NCBI RefSeq assembly: GCF_947503855.1
Contig: NZ_CANNFF010000008.1
Span: 1 to 64,000, forward strand
DNA from: an uncultured Polaribacter sp.
GTDB lineage: Bacteria; Bacteroidota; Bacteroidia; Flavobacteriales; Flavobacteriaceae
Direction: 5' to 3'
DNA length: 64,000 nt
Positions 25,590 through 34,854 of this stretch are shown here, in pieces. Numbering within the stretch: the stretch's first letter is position 1; each line of letters starts with the position of its first letter. The notes under the pieces are model-generated. The model saw nothing but the letters and a program-made list of their open reading frames with translations. It was not told the DNA's origin and did not search any database. Both the position numbers and the translations under genes were made by a program.

Positions 25590-25853
25590 TTATTTATTGG
25601 TTAAAATAGTGTTTGCTAGTTTTATATACTCTTCTTTTGCTTTTTTAGAGCTCATATCTTTAATCTGCATCCTTGCGTTTACTTTAAATGCACTTCTAAT
25701 ATTAGACTTATTATCATAAGAAAGTACTTTACCAGAGGTTGCTTTTTTATAGTATGCATAAAATTTTAGCATTACATCTGGTGCAACAGCTTCTTGTAAT
25801 TTTGATACTTTATCAAAAGCTTCTTTAAACGCTATATCTAAGTCAGATTTCAT
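25590..25853 (-). CDS. Acyl-CoA-binding protein
   Basis: An 87-residue protein of the ACBP fold, with the usual size. The signature LKFYAYYKKATSG matches the conserved Tyr/Lys/Gln-Ala block of helix 2, and KDMSSKKAKEEYIKLA matches the last helix. It binds long-chain acyl-CoA in the cytoplasm. It starts 2 bp after psd, so it is translationally close to phospholipid synthesis genes, consistent with supplying or buffering acyl chains. Confidence 0.85.
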   Translation of the reverse strand: MKSDLDIAFKEAFDKVSKLQEAVAPDVMLKFYAYYKKATSGKVLSYDNKSNIRSAFKVNARMQIKDMSSKKAKEEYIKLANTILTNK

Positions 25854-25855
25854 GC

Positions 25856-26512
25856 TTATTTTGATGCAATAACTTGTGTGCCACCTTTAACTTTGTCACC
25901 TAAATTTACAGCTAGTTTTGTGCCTAAAGGGAGGTATAGATCTACTCTAGAGCCAAATTTTATAAAACCAGCGTCTGCACCTTGTATTGCTTTATCACCT
26001 TCTTTGGCATAGTTTACAATTCTTTTTGCAAGAGCACCTGCAATTTGCCTATATAAAACGTCTCCAAAAGATTTGTTGTTAATTACCACAGTAGTTCTTT
26101 CGTTTTCTGTAGATGCTTTTGGATGCCATGCAACTAAGTATTTACCTGGATGATATTTACTATATTTAATAATACCACTCATTGCATATCTAGTAACGTG
26201 TACATTTATGGGCGACATAAAAATAGAAACTTGTAATCTTTTGTCTTTAAAATATTCAGGTTCTTCTACTTCTTCTATCACAACAACTTTACCATCTACA
26301 GGAGCAATTATTGTATCATCATTTAAAGAAGTAAGTCTTTTTGGATTTCTAAAAAATTGAAGTACAGTAATTAAAAGTACAATAATTAAAACTTGTATTG
26401 CCTTGGTAACCCAATTTAGTTCTATCAATTTTTCTGCTGCCAAAATAGCAACAATAGCTAAAATAAAAGTAATAACAATAATTTTAAATCCTTCTTTATG
26501 AAAACGAATCAT
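25856..26512 (-). CDS. psd: Phosphatidylserine decarboxylase
   Basis: A 218-residue short (archaeal-type) phosphatidylserine decarboxylase proenzyme making phosphatidylethanolamine. Two N-terminal hydrophobic segments (about 12-27 and 33-48) anchor it. APVDGKVVVIEE and MSPINVHVTRYA are conserved blocks. GFIKFGSRVDLYLP near residue 190 contains the Gly-Ser self-cleavage site that creates the pyruvoyl group. It lies 2 bp after cdsA, so CDP-diacylglycerol synthesis and decarboxylation are linked; pssA is not in the window. Confidence 0.95.
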   Translation of the reverse strand: MIRFHKEGFKIIVITFILAIVAILAAEKLIELNWVTKAIQVLIIVLLITVLQFFRNPKRLTSLNDDTIIAPVDGKVVVIEEVEEPEYFKDKRLQVSIFMSPINVHVTRYAMSGIIKYSKYHPGKYLVAWHPKASTENERTTVVINNKSFGDVLYRQIAGALAKRIVNYAKEGDKAIQGADAGFIKFGSRVDLYLPLGTKLAVNLGDKVKGGTQVIASK

Positions 26513-26514
26513 AC

Positions 26515-27309
26515 TTAAATAATAAAGTTAATATACAAATATACAAATGGAGCAGCAAACAACAAACTATCTAGTCTGTCTAAAATACCTCCATGACCTG
26601 GCATAATATTACCACTGTCTTTTATGTTTGCTTGTCTTTTAAGTTTAGATTCTATCAAATCTCCTATAGTGCCAATTACAGAAATAATAGATGCTATAAT
26701 TAGCCAGTTTACCAGAGCGTATTCCTTATTTATTGTACTAATAATATAAGCAGCAACTAGCGTAAAGATAAATCCACCCAAAAAACCTTCTTGTGTTTTT
26801 TTAGGAGAAACAGAAACAAACAGTTTTTTCTTACCAAAGTTTTTACCCACTAAAAAAGCAAAACTATCATTCACCCAAATAAGTACTAATATCGATATCA
26901 TTAAATAAGGTGTGTAATTTTGATTTTTAAAAGGTAATAATATTAAAAAACAAAATGAAAAAATTAGGTATCTAATAGTTAAACCTAGTTTTTGCCTATC
27001 GGTAGAATACGTAATTTCTTCTTTTGCAAATAACTGGTAAATTAAATATAATGAGGATAAAATGTTGATGGTAAGTATGCCTGTAATAGCATAGCTTGTA
27101 GGTCTTTTAATCATTAAAAATAAAGTGATTCCGAAAAAAATATATGTAATTATACTTTTAAATTGTATTAATTTAGAAAGCTCCCAAATACAAAGTACAC
27201 TAAATATGCTTACTAAAGCTATGTAAGATTCTTTAGAAAAAAGAATAGCAGAAACAAAAATTAAAACGTAAATAATTCCAGAAAAACTCCTTCTTAAAAG
27301 GTTGCGCAT
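26515..27309 (-). CDS. cdsA: Phosphatidate cytidylyltransferase
   Basis: A 264-residue integral membrane enzyme forming CDP-diacylglycerol from phosphatidate and CTP. It has about seven or eight hydrophobic helices. The C-terminal family signature is complete: SKLKRQ, then KDSG, then PGHGGILDRLDSLL near residues 220-250, which carries the metal-binding Asp residues. It starts 1 bp after the LUD gene and ends 2 bp before psd. Confidence 0.97.
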   Translation of the reverse strand: MRNLLRRSFSGIIYVLIFVSAILFSKESYIALVSIFSVLCIWELSKLIQFKSIITYIFFGITLFLMIKRPTSYAITGILTINILSSLYLIYQLFAKEEITYSTDRQKLGLTIRYLIFSFCFLILLPFKNQNYTPYLMISILVLIWVNDSFAFLVGKNFGKKKLFVSVSPKKTQEGFLGGFIFTLVAAYIISTINKEYALVNWLIIASIISVIGTIGDLIESKLKRQANIKDSGNIMPGHGGILDRLDSLLFAAPFVYLYINFII

Positions 27310-27310
27310 A

Positions 27311-27895
27311 TTATAAATCTTCTAATAGCAGCAAATATAAGTTTTTTGTGTTACTGTTACCGTAGTTTAGAAAATTATCATCATTTTTATTGATTTCGTA
27401 ATTTTTTATTGATGATATATTAGTAGGTATTGCCCCTTTGTAGTTGGTTTTAATACCTGTTAAACCTTCGCCTGTATTTTTAACCAATTGGCTAGTAGTT
27501 GCATAGACAATAAAGTTTTCTGATAATTCAGATAGCTTTGTGCTTTTTAATTGGTTAGATGAAAAAAGTATATCGCCATTATCTGCAATTAAATGCTCGC
27601 AAGTTGTAAAAAACGGAATGGTTTTTTTAAACTCAGTATCTAACAAAACTTCTTTTTCGTCCAAAAAAGTATTTAATTCTTTGTTAGTTACAAGGGCATT
27701 TTTCCAGTTATTTTCTGATAATATATAACTAAGGTTTTGTTTTATTTCTTCTTTTTTAAGACAATATAAGAACTTGCCACCCTTTTCAATAAAATTGTGT
27801 ACAAATAAATCGTCTAAAGATAAATCTACTTCCTGTTTTTGAATTTCTTTATCTTCCTTATTAGATGTGTTAAATAGTTTTTTAAAAAAGTTCAT
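27311..27895 (-). CDS. LUD domain protein (LutC-like)
   Basis: A 194-residue protein of the LUD (lactate utilisation, DUF162) superfamily, as commonly found between ftsH and cdsA in Flavobacteriaceae. The pattern CEHLIADNGDILFSSNQL and the Thr-Gly-rich KNTGEGLTGIKTNYKGA resemble LutC-type proteins. There are no neighbouring lutA or lutB genes, so a lactate role is doubtful. Cytoplasmic. It starts 22 bp after ftsH. Confidence 0.7.
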   Translation of the reverse strand: MNFFKKLFNTSNKEDKEIQKQEVDLSLDDLFVHNFIEKGGKFLYCLKKEEIKQNLSYILSENNWKNALVTNKELNTFLDEKEVLLDTEFKKTIPFFTTCEHLIADNGDILFSSNQLKSTKLSELSENFIVYATTSQLVKNTGEGLTGIKTNYKGAIPTNISSIKNYEINKNDDNFLNYGNSNTKNLYLLLLEDL

Positions 27896-27917
27896 TATAT
27901 AATTAAAGGTTTTATAA

Positions 27918-29903
27918 TTATTCTTCAGTGCCTTCTGTTACTGGGGGAATATTTATTTCTGCTTCAATTTTTTTTGGGTCTTTTATTGCTACATCCAAAG
28001 CTTCAAAAGGTCTTTTGCCAAATATTTTTTCTAAATCGTTTTTAAAGATAACTTCTTTTTCTAGAAGCAACTCTGCAAGTATAGTTAATTTTTCTTTATT
28101 ATCTGTTAATAGTTTGATAGCTCTTGCATATTGGGTTTCTATCATTTTAGAAATTTCTTCATCAATTTTTTTGGCAGTATCATCACTATAAGGTTTAACA
28201 AAGGCATCATTTCCAGAAGAATCGTAATAGGTTATGTTACCAACTTCGTCATTTAAACCATACACAGTTACCATTGCTCTGGCTTGCTTGGTTATTTTTT
28301 CTAAATCGCTTAAAGCGCCTGTAGATATTTTATCAAAGATGATTTTTTCAGCAGCTCTTCCTCCTAAAGTAGCACACATTTCATCTAACATTTGTTCTGT
28401 TTGTACTATTAACCTCTCTGCAGGTAAATACCAAGCTGCGCCTAAAGATTGTCCTCTTGGTACAATAGTTACTTTCACTAAGGGGGCTGCATGTTCTAGC
28501 ATCCAGCTTACAGTTGCATGACCCGCTTCATGAAAAGCAATTACTTTTTTCTCTTTTGGTGTAATTACTTTGTTTTTCTTTTCTAAACCACCTACAATTC
28601 TATCTACAGCATCTAAGAAATCTTGATGATGTATTGCTTTTTTACTATTTCTAGCTGCAATTAAAGCAGCTTCATTACACATATTCGCAATATCAGCACC
28701 AGAAAAACCAGGTGTTTGTTGTGCTAAAAACTCTAAGTTTACATCATCTGCAAGTTTTAAAGGTTTAATATGTACTTCAAAAATTGCTTGACGCTCATTA
28801 ATGTTTGGTAGGTCTACATAAATCTGTCTGTCAAAACGCCCTGCTCTCATTAAAGCGCTGTCTAAAACATCTGCTCTGTTAGTTGCTGCAATTACAATTA
28901 CATTGGTATCTGTACCAAAACCATCCATCTCTGTAAGTAATTGATTTAGTGTGTTTTCGCGTTCATCGTTACCACCTGTCATACTATTTTTACCACGAGC
29001 TCTACCAATGGCATCAATTTCATCAATAAAAATAATAGAAGGCGATTTTTGGGCAGCTTGTTTAAATAAATCTCTCACTCTAGATGCACCCACACCTACA
29101 AACATTTCAACAAAATCTGATCCAGATAAAGAGAAAAATGGTACTTCTGCTTCACCAGCAACTGCTTTTGCAAGTAATGTTTTACCAGTTCCTGGAGGTC
29201 CTACTAATAAGGCGCCTTTAGGAATTTTACCACCTAAAGAAGTATATTTTTCTGGGTTTTTAAGAAAATCTACAATTTCTTGTACTTCTTCTTTTGCACC
29301 TTCTAAACCTGCAACATTCTCGAATGTAGTTTTTACTTTTGTGTCTTTGTCAAATAATTTTGCTTTTGATTTTCCGATGCTAAAAATTTGTCCTCCACCA
29401 CCAGATCCAGCACCACCACCAGACATTCTTCGCATAAAAAACAACCATATTGCAATTAAAATAATAAATGGTAAAAAGCCTATTAAAGTATCTACCATAC
29501 TTGTTCTGCTTTCATTTTTCAAGTCGAATGTTAAGTCGTTTTCTTTTTTGGCTTGTTCTAAATCATTTTCAAAATTTTGTAAATCACCAAAATTGTACTC
29601 GTATAAAGATGAACCTTTTCTGTAAAAAGCAGAATTGATTAATTTTTGGTATTTAGTTTTTTTTAGAGCTTCATCTTTTATAAAAATTTGAGCAATATTT
29701 TTATTAATCACTACAATTTTAGAAATGTCGTTTTCCTCTAATACGTCATTAAACTCGTTTTTAGAGATACTTTTAGAGGCTAAATCTCCACTACTAAAAA
29801 ACTGAAAACTTATAATTAGTAAGAAAATGGCACCATAAATCCAGTATGAATTAAACTTAAATTTTGGCGAATTTGTTTTGTTGTCTTTATTAGAATCTTT
29901 CAT
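27918..29903 (-). CDS. ftsH: ATP-dependent zinc metalloprotease FtsH
   Basis: A 661-residue membrane AAA protease. Two N-terminal transmembrane helices (about 20-38 and 138-156) flank a periplasmic domain. The AAA module has Walker A GPPGTGKT near 240, Walker [11 protein letters not shown], and the second region of homology ATNRADVLD. The zinc site HEAGH lies near residue 458. A Gly-rich linker ([11 protein letters not shown]) follows the second helix. It degrades misfolded membrane proteins and regulators. Second gene of the rsfS operon, 15 bp after rsfS. Confidence 0.98.
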   Translation of the reverse strand: MKDSNKDNKTNSPKFKFNSYWIYGAIFLLIISFQFFSSGDLASKSISKNEFNDVLEENDISKIVVINKNIAQIFIKDEALKKTKYQKLINSAFYRKGSSLYEYNFGDLQNFENDLEQAKKENDLTFDLKNESRTSMVDTLIGFLPFIILIAIWLFFMRRMSGGGAGSGGGGQIFSIGKSKAKLFDKDTKVKTTFENVAGLEGAKEEVQEIVDFLKNPEKYTSLGGKIPKGALLVGPPGTGKTLLAKAVAGEAEVPFFSLSGSDFVEMFVGVGASRVRDLFKQAAQKSPSIIFIDEIDAIGRARGKNSMTGGNDERENTLNQLLTEMDGFGTDTNVIVIAATNRADVLDSALMRAGRFDRQIYVDLPNINERQAIFEVHIKPLKLADDVNLEFLAQQTPGFSGADIANMCNEAALIAARNSKKAIHHQDFLDAVDRIVGGLEKKNKVITPKEKKVIAFHEAGHATVSWMLEHAAPLVKVTIVPRGQSLGAAWYLPAERLIVQTEQMLDEMCATLGGRAAEKIIFDKISTGALSDLEKITKQARAMVTVYGLNDEVGNITYYDSSGNDAFVKPYSDDTAKKIDEEISKMIETQYARAIKLLTDNKEKLTILAELLLEKEVIFKNDLEKIFGKRPFEALDVAIKDPKKIEAEINIPPVTEGTEE

Positions 29904-29918
29904 TATTTTGTCTAAAAT

Positions 29919-30287
29919 TTAAGCAGGTTTAATTTCTGTGATTTTTGCATCACCCCAAAGGCTTTCTAGGTCGTAAAAGTCTCTAACATGTTTCTGAAAA
30001 ACATGAACAACTACATTTACGTAATCCATTAAAACCCATTCTGCAATACCTTCTCCTTCTACGTGCCAAGGTTTGTCCTTAATATGTTTGCTAACTGTTT
30101 TTTGTACTGAGCCAGAAATTGCGTTTACTTGTGTGTTTGAGTTCCCTGTACAGATAATAAAATAATCGCACACAGTATTTTCTATTTCTCGTAAGTCTAG
30201 TAATTGAATGTTTTCTCCTTTAACTTCTTCAATACCTTGAATGATAACAGCGATTAAATCGTCTGTGCTTACTTGTTTTTTTGTCAT
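29919..30287 (-). CDS. rsfS: Ribosome silencing factor RsfS
   Basis: A 122-residue RsfS/Iojap protein. Conserved blocks DYFIICTGNSNTQVNAI, PWHVEGEGIAEWVLMDYVNVVVH and FYDLESLWGDA are all present. It binds L14 of the large ribosomal subunit and blocks subunit joining in starvation. First gene of the operon running to the YceI lipoprotein gene; its promoter region faces that of birA. Confidence 0.95.
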   Translation of the reverse strand: MTKKQVSTDDLIAVIIQGIEEVKGENIQLLDLREIENTVCDYFIICTGNSNTQVNAISGSVQKTVSKHIKDKPWHVEGEGIAEWVLMDYVNVVVHVFQKHVRDFYDLESLWGDAKITEIKPA

Positions 30288-30309
30288 TAACTTTTTTCTA
30301 ATTTAAACG

Positions 30310-30349
30310 CAAAGTTATTGTTTTTTTGCGACTATTTTGCCTAATTTTG
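30310..30349. promoter_or_regulatory. Divergent promoters of rsfS and birA
   Basis: TAACTTTG on the minus strand (30310-30317) lies 22 nt before rsfS. TAATTTTG on the plus strand (30342-30349), with TTG at 30318-30320 giving a 21-bp spacer, lies 25 nt before birA. Both match the Bacteroidetes -7 consensus; only birA has a well-spaced -33 element. Confidence 0.6.
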
Positions 30350-30374
30350 AACTACTTTACACTTTATTTAACAG

Positions 30375-31106
30375 TTGAAAATAATCAAACTTAATGCCAT
30401 TGCTTCTACCAATTCTTTTTTAAAAGAAATGGCAAAAGATTCTGCCTTAGAAAATTTTACGGTGGTACAAACCGAAAATCAATTAAATGGTAGGGGGCAA
30501 CAATACGCTAAATGGGTTTCTGAACCTTTTAAAAACTTGACTTTTAGCGTCTTTGTAAAGTTTGCTGATTTTAATTTTTTAGACAAAAAATATTTAAATT
30601 TTGCTGTTTCTTTAGCTGTTTTTGAGGTTTTAAAAGAACAAAAAATTAAAAATATTGCGATAAAATGGCCTAACGACATTCTGTCAGGAAAGCAAAAAAT
30701 ATGTGGAATTTTAATAGAAAATAATATAAAAGGAACAAAAATTAATTCTTCTGTAATAGGAATTGGTTTAAATGTGAATCAAAAATTATTTTCTAAAAGC
30801 TTACAAAATGTTTCTTCTTTAAGTAATATTTCTGGTAAATTTTTTGATTTAGATGTTTTACTAAAAAAAATCACTGTTAAGTTAAAGCTAAAAATTAAAC
30901 AATTAGAAAAGCAAGATTTTAAAAGTTTAGAAACAAATTACTTAAATGTATTATACAAAAAAAACATCCCAACTATGTTTAAAGATAGTAAAGATGTTTT
31001 GTTTATGGGAATCATTAGAGGTATTTCTAACGATGGTAAACTTCAAGTAGAACTAGAAAACGAATCTATGGTAGAATTCGGAATCAAAGAGATTGCTATG
31101 GTTTAA
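30375..31106 (+). CDS. birA: Biotin--[acetyl-CoA-carboxylase] ligase
   Basis: A 243-residue biotin protein ligase without an N-terminal DNA-binding domain. ATP/biotin motif NGRGQQYAKWVSEPFKNLTF lies near residue 40 (GRGQ replacing GRGRR), KWPNDILSGKQKICGILIEN near residue 100, and GIGLNVNQ near 135. It attaches biotin to the carboxyl carrier protein. The start is a TTG codon at 30375, supported by the family N-terminus (KIIKLNAIASTNSFLKE) and the upstream promoter. The 3' end overlaps the convergent SRPBCC gene by 4 bp. Confidence 0.94.
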   Translation: MKIIKLNAIASTNSFLKEMAKDSALENFTVVQTENQLNGRGQQYAKWVSEPFKNLTFSVFVKFADFNFLDKKYLNFAVSLAVFEVLKEQKIKNIAIKWPNDILSGKQKICGILIENNIKGTKINSSVIGIGLNVNQKLFSKSLQNVSSLSNISGKFFDLDVLLKKITVKLKLKIKQLEKQDFKSLETNYLNVLYKKNIPTMFKDSKDVLFMGIIRGISNDGKLQVELENESMVEFGIKEIAMV

Positions 31107-31492
31107 AGGTTTCCTATATTTTCTGATAATGTATCTACAAATTTAGTTAATGGCTTTTTAATCATCATTGCCATCATTGGGTTAAAATCTCCATTAAAAT
31201 GTAAAGAAACTTCGCTTTTAGTTTCTTCAATTTTAGCAATATCTGCAGCCAATGTAAATGGTAATTTACTGCTTGCAGCACCTAAAGTAATGTTAGAAAA
31301 CGGTGTTTTTTCCTTTAAAACTAATCTAATTTCTGGCATACCAGGCAAACCAAATAAAAAAGAATCTCCATCAACTTCAAATTTATTGATGTTTTCAGGC
31401 ATAATTTTCTCGAAATTATTTAAATTAGAAAAAAAATTAAACAATTCTTCTTGCGATTTTTCTACAGTTACATTTGTTCCTTCTATGTTCAT
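31103..31492 (-). CDS. SRPBCC family protein
   Basis: A 129-residue START/polyketide-cyclase-like protein: the pattern VEKSQEELFNFFSNLNNFEK at the N-terminus and a final long helix MMKKPLTKFVDTLSENIGN. Such folds bind a hydrophobic ligand; the ligand here is unknown. It starts 11 bp after pyrE and is probably cotranscribed with it. Flavobacteria often carry this gene after pyrE, which suggests a conserved but unexplained link. Confidence 0.75.
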   Translation of the reverse strand: MNIEGTNVTVEKSQEELFNFFSNLNNFEKIMPENINKFEVDGDSFLFGLPGMPEIRLVLKEKTPFSNITLGAASSKLPFTLAADIAKIEETKSEVSLHFNGDFNPMMAMMIKKPLTKFVDTLSENIGNL

Positions 31493-31503
31493 TTATTTAC
31501 CTT

Positions 31504-32145
31504 TTATTGTTTCCAAATACTTGGATTTGATCTCCATTCTTGTAGTGTAATTAGTTCTTTTTCAGAAATATAATTACTGTCTAAAGCTTGTTCTAATAAG
31601 TTTTCGTAATTGCTTAAAGTGGTAAGCTCAACATTTTTTTCTTTAAAGTTTTCGGTAGCAATATCAAAACCATAAGAAAAAATAGCAACCATACCTTTTA
31701 CAACAGCATCACTTTCTTTTAAAGCTTCTACTGCATTTAAACTACTTTTACCTGTGCTAATTAAATCTTCTATAACCACCACATTTTGGCCTTTCTCTAA
31801 ATATCCTTCAATTTGGTTTTTTCTACCATGCTTTTTAGGCTCTGGCCTTACATAAATAAAAGGAACACCTAATTCTTGAGCCACTAAAATACCAATAGCA
31901 ATTGCACCTGTTGCAACACCTGCAATAACATCGGGTTTACCATACTTATTCTCTACAATTTTTGCAATTTCTTGTTTTAAGAAAACACGAACTGGAGGAT
32001 ATGAAAGCGTTACTCTATTATCACAATAAATTGGTGATTTCCAACCTGATGCCCAATGAAATGGATCGTTTGGGTTTAACTTTATCGCTTTTATTTGCAA
32101 TAAAAGTTCGGCTGTTTTTTTTGACGTATCTTTGTTTAAAATCAT
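31504..32145 (-). CDS. pyrE: Orotate phosphoribosyltransferase
   Basis: A 213-residue type I phosphoribosyltransferase of pyrimidine synthesis, converting orotate and PRPP to OMP. The PRPP-binding motif VVVIEDLISTGKSSL lies near residue 125, and the N-terminal substrate region HWASGWKSPIYCDNR near residue 31. Its start lies only 7 bp from the divergent NUDIX start at 32153. A minus-strand TACATTTG (32150-32157) ends 4 nt before this ATG, so transcription likely starts at or next to the initiation codon. Confidence 0.96.
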   Translation of the reverse strand: MILNKDTSKKTAELLLQIKAIKLNPNDPFHWASGWKSPIYCDNRVTLSYPPVRVFLKQEIAKIVENKYGKPDVIAGVATGAIAIGILVAQELGVPFIYVRPEPKKHGRKNQIEGYLEKGQNVVVIEDLISTGKSSLNAVEALKESDAVVKGMVAIFSYGFDIATENFKEKNVELTTLSNYENLLEQALDSNYISEKELITLQEWRSNPSIWKQ

Positions 32146-32157
32146 ATCGCAAATGTA
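32127..32157. promoter_or_regulatory. Overlapping divergent promoters of pyrE and the NUDIX gene
   Basis: Plus-strand TATCTTTG (32127-32134) lies inside pyrE codons and 18 nt before the NUDIX ATG. Minus-strand TACATTTG (32150-32157) overlaps the NUDIX start codon and ends 4 nt before the pyrE ATG. The two -7 elements are therefore nested in each other's coding sequence. Confidence 0.6.
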
Positions 32158-32749
32158 TAAAGTTTTTGTAAATGATAAGCCAATAATCGTAACATCTTCT
32201 CAAAAAAATGAGAATAATTTTCCCCTATATCTTTTAAAAAATACTGTAAAGGAAGAGATTATTTATAAATTAATTAATGAGAATGTTGATGGTATCAATT
32301 TATACACCCCAGATTTAGAGGTGGGTTGGCAATTTTTTATAAATTCTTTTGATGTTATTTCTGCTGGTGGTGGTTTGGTTGTAAACCCTAAAAAAGAAGT
32401 GCTTTTTATTTTTAGAAATAGTGTTTGGGATTTACCAAAAGGCAGAATAGAAAAAGGGGAAACTATCCAAAATGCCGCGATTAGAGAGGTGGAAGAGGAG
32501 TGTGGTATTGCAAACTTATCACTTGTAAAACCGATTACAACAACTTATCACACCTATTATCAGGATGGTTTAAAGTTAAAAGAAACTTTTTGGTTTTTAA
32601 TGACTTCTGATTTTAAAGGAACTTTAACTCCGCAATTAGAAGAAGGTATCACCCAAGTTGTATTTAAAAATGAAGCAGATCTTAAAGAAGCTTTTAAGAA
32701 TACCTACGAAAACATAAAATTGGTGTACGATACTTACTTGAAAATGTGA
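32153..32749 (+). CDS. NUDIX hydrolase
   Basis: A 198-residue protein. The Nudix box begins GRIEKGETIQ and ends REVEEECGI around residues 106-128, giving the metal-binding Glu residues. The N-terminal domain of about 70 residues precedes VNPKKEVLFIFRNSVWDLPK. It hydrolyses a nucleoside diphosphate derivative; the substrate is not evident. ATG 32153 is preferred over 32132, which would read into pyrE and precede the -7 element. Divergent from pyrE. Confidence 0.92.
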   Translation: MYKVFVNDKPIIVTSSQKNENNFPLYLLKNTVKEEIIYKLINENVDGINLYTPDLEVGWQFFINSFDVISAGGGLVVNPKKEVLFIFRNSVWDLPKGRIEKGETIQNAAIREVEEECGIANLSLVKPITTTYHTYYQDGLKLKETFWFLMTSDFKGTLTPQLEEGITQVVFKNEADLKEAFKNTYENIKLVYDTYLKM

Positions 32750-32767
32750 TTTTCTATAAAAACCTAG

Positions 32768-32775
32768 TATCTTTG
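32768..32775 (+). promoter_or_regulatory. -7 element of the SulP gene
   Basis: TATCTTTG, a perfect match to TAnnTTTG, lies 22 nt before the ATG at 32798. The nearest TTG (32738-32740) is 27 bp upstream, too far for a standard -33 element. Confidence 0.5.
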
Positions 32776-32797
32776 CCGACTTTAAAATAGGCGCAAA

Positions 32798-34459
32798 ATG
32801 ACTGAATTTATTAAAAAAATTACTCCGAATGCAAAAGATGATGTTCTTGCAGGAATCACAGTTTCTTTAGCAATGATACCAGAAGTGGTAGCCTTTGCTT
32901 TTGTAGCGCAAATAGATCCTTTAGTGGCATTATCAGGAGCTTTTATTATAGGGTTAATTACAGCTATTTTTGGGGGTAGACCAGGACTTATTTCTGGTGC
33001 AGCTGGTGCTGTAGCTGTAATTTTTGTAACTATGATTTCAGAAGGTCATACCAAAGGAATGTTGTTTGATACACCTATTGATAATATGGGTTATTTCTAT
33101 TTACTAGCCTGTGTTATTTTAATGGGAATAATTCAAATATTTGCAGGAGTGTTTAAAATAGGAAAATTTGTACGTTTAATACCACATTCTGTAATGATGG
33201 GATTTGTAAACGGATTAGCCATTGTTATTTTTTGGGCGCAAGTAAAAATGTTTTCACATAAATCTTTACAAGTTTCTGCAGATGGTGTAAAAGAATATGT
33301 AAGTAGTTTTATGACGGGTACAGAGCTTTACATAATGCTTGGTTTGGTTGCCTTAACCATGGCAATTATTTGGGTATTGCCTAAAATAACAAAGAAATTG
33401 CCAGCCTCTTTAACGGCTATTTTAATTACAACTTTTCTTGTGGTAATTACAGGTTTAGATGTTTCTACAGTCGGTTCTTACATTATAGAAGGTGGAGGAA
33501 CAGGTTTAAAAGGAGAGTTTCCAACACCAAATACAGAGCTTTGGCAAAATTTACCTTTTAATTTAGATACGCTTACATTTATATTGCCATATGCTTTTTT
33601 AGCAGCATCTGTTGGTTTAATAGAATCTTTAATGACGATGAATTTAGTGGATGAATTAACAGAAACTAGAGGAAATGGAAACAGAGAATGTGTTGCACAA
33701 GGAGCAGGAAACATTTTAAGTGGTCTTTTTGGTGGTACAGGAGGTTGTGGTATGATAGGACAAACAGTTATTAATATCAATGCTGGTGGACGTGGGCGTT
33801 TATCGGGTATTATGATGGCACTTACCTTACTAACTTTTATACTTTTTACAGATAAATTGATAGAACAAGTACCTATTGCTGCTTTGGTTGGAGTTATGTT
33901 TATGATGGTGATAGAAACTTTTGCTTGGTCTAGTTTTAGAATTTTAAAGAAAATACCAAAGTCAGATGCGTTTGTACTTGTAATTGTTTCTGCAGTTACT
34001 GTAATTTTCGATTTAGCTATTGCTGTTTTTGTAGGAGTTATTATTTCTGCTTTAGCTTTTGCTTGGGAAAATGCAAAGAAAATTAGAGCAAGAAAACGTT
34101 TTAAAGACGATGGTACTAAAATTTATGAAATTTGGGGGCCCTTATTTTTTGGAAGTATTAGTGCTTTTAACGAAAAATTTGACGTTAAAAACGACCCAGA
34201 TACTGTAGAAATAGATTTTGTAGAGGCACGTATTTCTGATCATTCTGCAATAGAAGCCATTTTTGCTTTGGTAGAAAAATACCAAGCAGCAGGTAAAAAA
34301 ATAACTTTAAAGCATTTAAGTGAAGACTGTAAAGTGTTATTATACAAAGCCTCACCGATTTTCAAAGATATAATAGAAGAAGATATTGATGACCCTCGTT
34401 ATCACTTAGCAGCAAATCCAGAAAAGTTTCCAAAACCTTTGGGTGAATATAAGTTTTAG
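32798..34459 (+). CDS. SulP family anion permease with STAS domain
   Basis: A 553-residue SulP/SLC26 transporter. About 11-13 hydrophobic helices occupy residues 12-430, with family motifs AGITVSLAMIPEVVAFAFVA near the N-terminus and a Gly-rich NILSGLFGGTGGCGMIGQT near 315. Residues from about 445 form a cytoplasmic STAS domain (IYEIWGPLFFGSI, then VEIDFVEARISDHSAIEAIF). It may carry sulfate, bicarbonate or another anion; flavobacterial members are often suggested to be bicarbonate carriers, but nothing here decides it. Confidence 0.93.
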   Translation: MTEFIKKITPNAKDDVLAGITVSLAMIPEVVAFAFVAQIDPLVALSGAFIIGLITAIFGGRPGLISGAAGAVAVIFVTMISEGHTKGMLFDTPIDNMGYFYLLACVILMGIIQIFAGVFKIGKFVRLIPHSVMMGFVNGLAIVIFWAQVKMFSHKSLQVSADGVKEYVSSFMTGTELYIMLGLVALTMAIIWVLPKITKKLPASLTAILITTFLVVITGLDVSTVGSYIIEGGGTGLKGEFPTPNTELWQNLPFNLDTLTFILPYAFLAASVGLIESLMTMNLVDELTETRGNGNRECVAQGAGNILSGLFGGTGGCGMIGQTVININAGGRGRLSGIMMALTLLTFILFTDKLIEQVPIAALVGVMFMMVIETFAWSSFRILKKIPKSDAFVLVIVSAVTVIFDLAIAVFVGVIISALAFAWENAKKIRARKRFKDDGTKIYEIWGPLFFGSISAFNEKFDVKNDPDTVEIDFVEARISDHSAIEAIFALVEKYQAAGKKITLKHLSEDCKVLLYKASPIFKDIIEEDIDDPRYHLAANPEKFPKPLGEYKF

Positions 34460-34491
34460 AGATTTACTAATAATATATTCCGTATCTTTTT

Positions 34492-34854
34492 TCTTTTAAA
34501 ACAAGAGATATAGAACAATTTGAAGGTAAGAATCTACTAAACTTTGTAAAAGAATTACCAAATGATCATAAATATAAGGAATATTTGGCAAAATATAAAT
34601 GGCAAGATGGTTTTAAATATAGCAAATGTGAAATCAAAAAAGACTGTTTGAAAAAGGCATTTAGATATCATTGTTATGCCTGTCATCATATAGAAAGTGC
34701 AACAGTAAATACGCCCTTTTATAAAGTTAAATTTGGTTTACAAAAAACCTTTTGTAAGATCTTTGAAATGACTACAAGTAGTAAAAGTTTATCGAGTGTT
34801 TAGTTAGGAGAGCGTTATGGAGTTAGCTCAACTCCTACATGGTTTTTCATTTGA
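34492..34854 (+). pseudogene. IS1595-family transposase remnant
   Basis: An open plus-strand frame without ATG reads FKTRDIEQFEGKNLLNFVKE, then YLAKYKWQDGFKYSKC and a degenerate zinc-ribbon segment with RYHCYACHH, then FKLGLQ-like and MTTSSKSLSSV. This is the N-terminal region of an IS1595-type transposase. One zinc Cys has become Tyr. A TAG at 34801-34803 interrupts it where related proteins have Gln; the frame continues LGERYGVSSTPTWFFI and ends at 34854. The DDE catalytic part is gone. Confidence 0.75.

Noticed and set aside
28951..29625. 224-codon plus-strand frame opposite ftsH
   Set aside because: It mirrors ftsH codons, has low-complexity Pro/Ser content and no ribosome site or neighbour logic.
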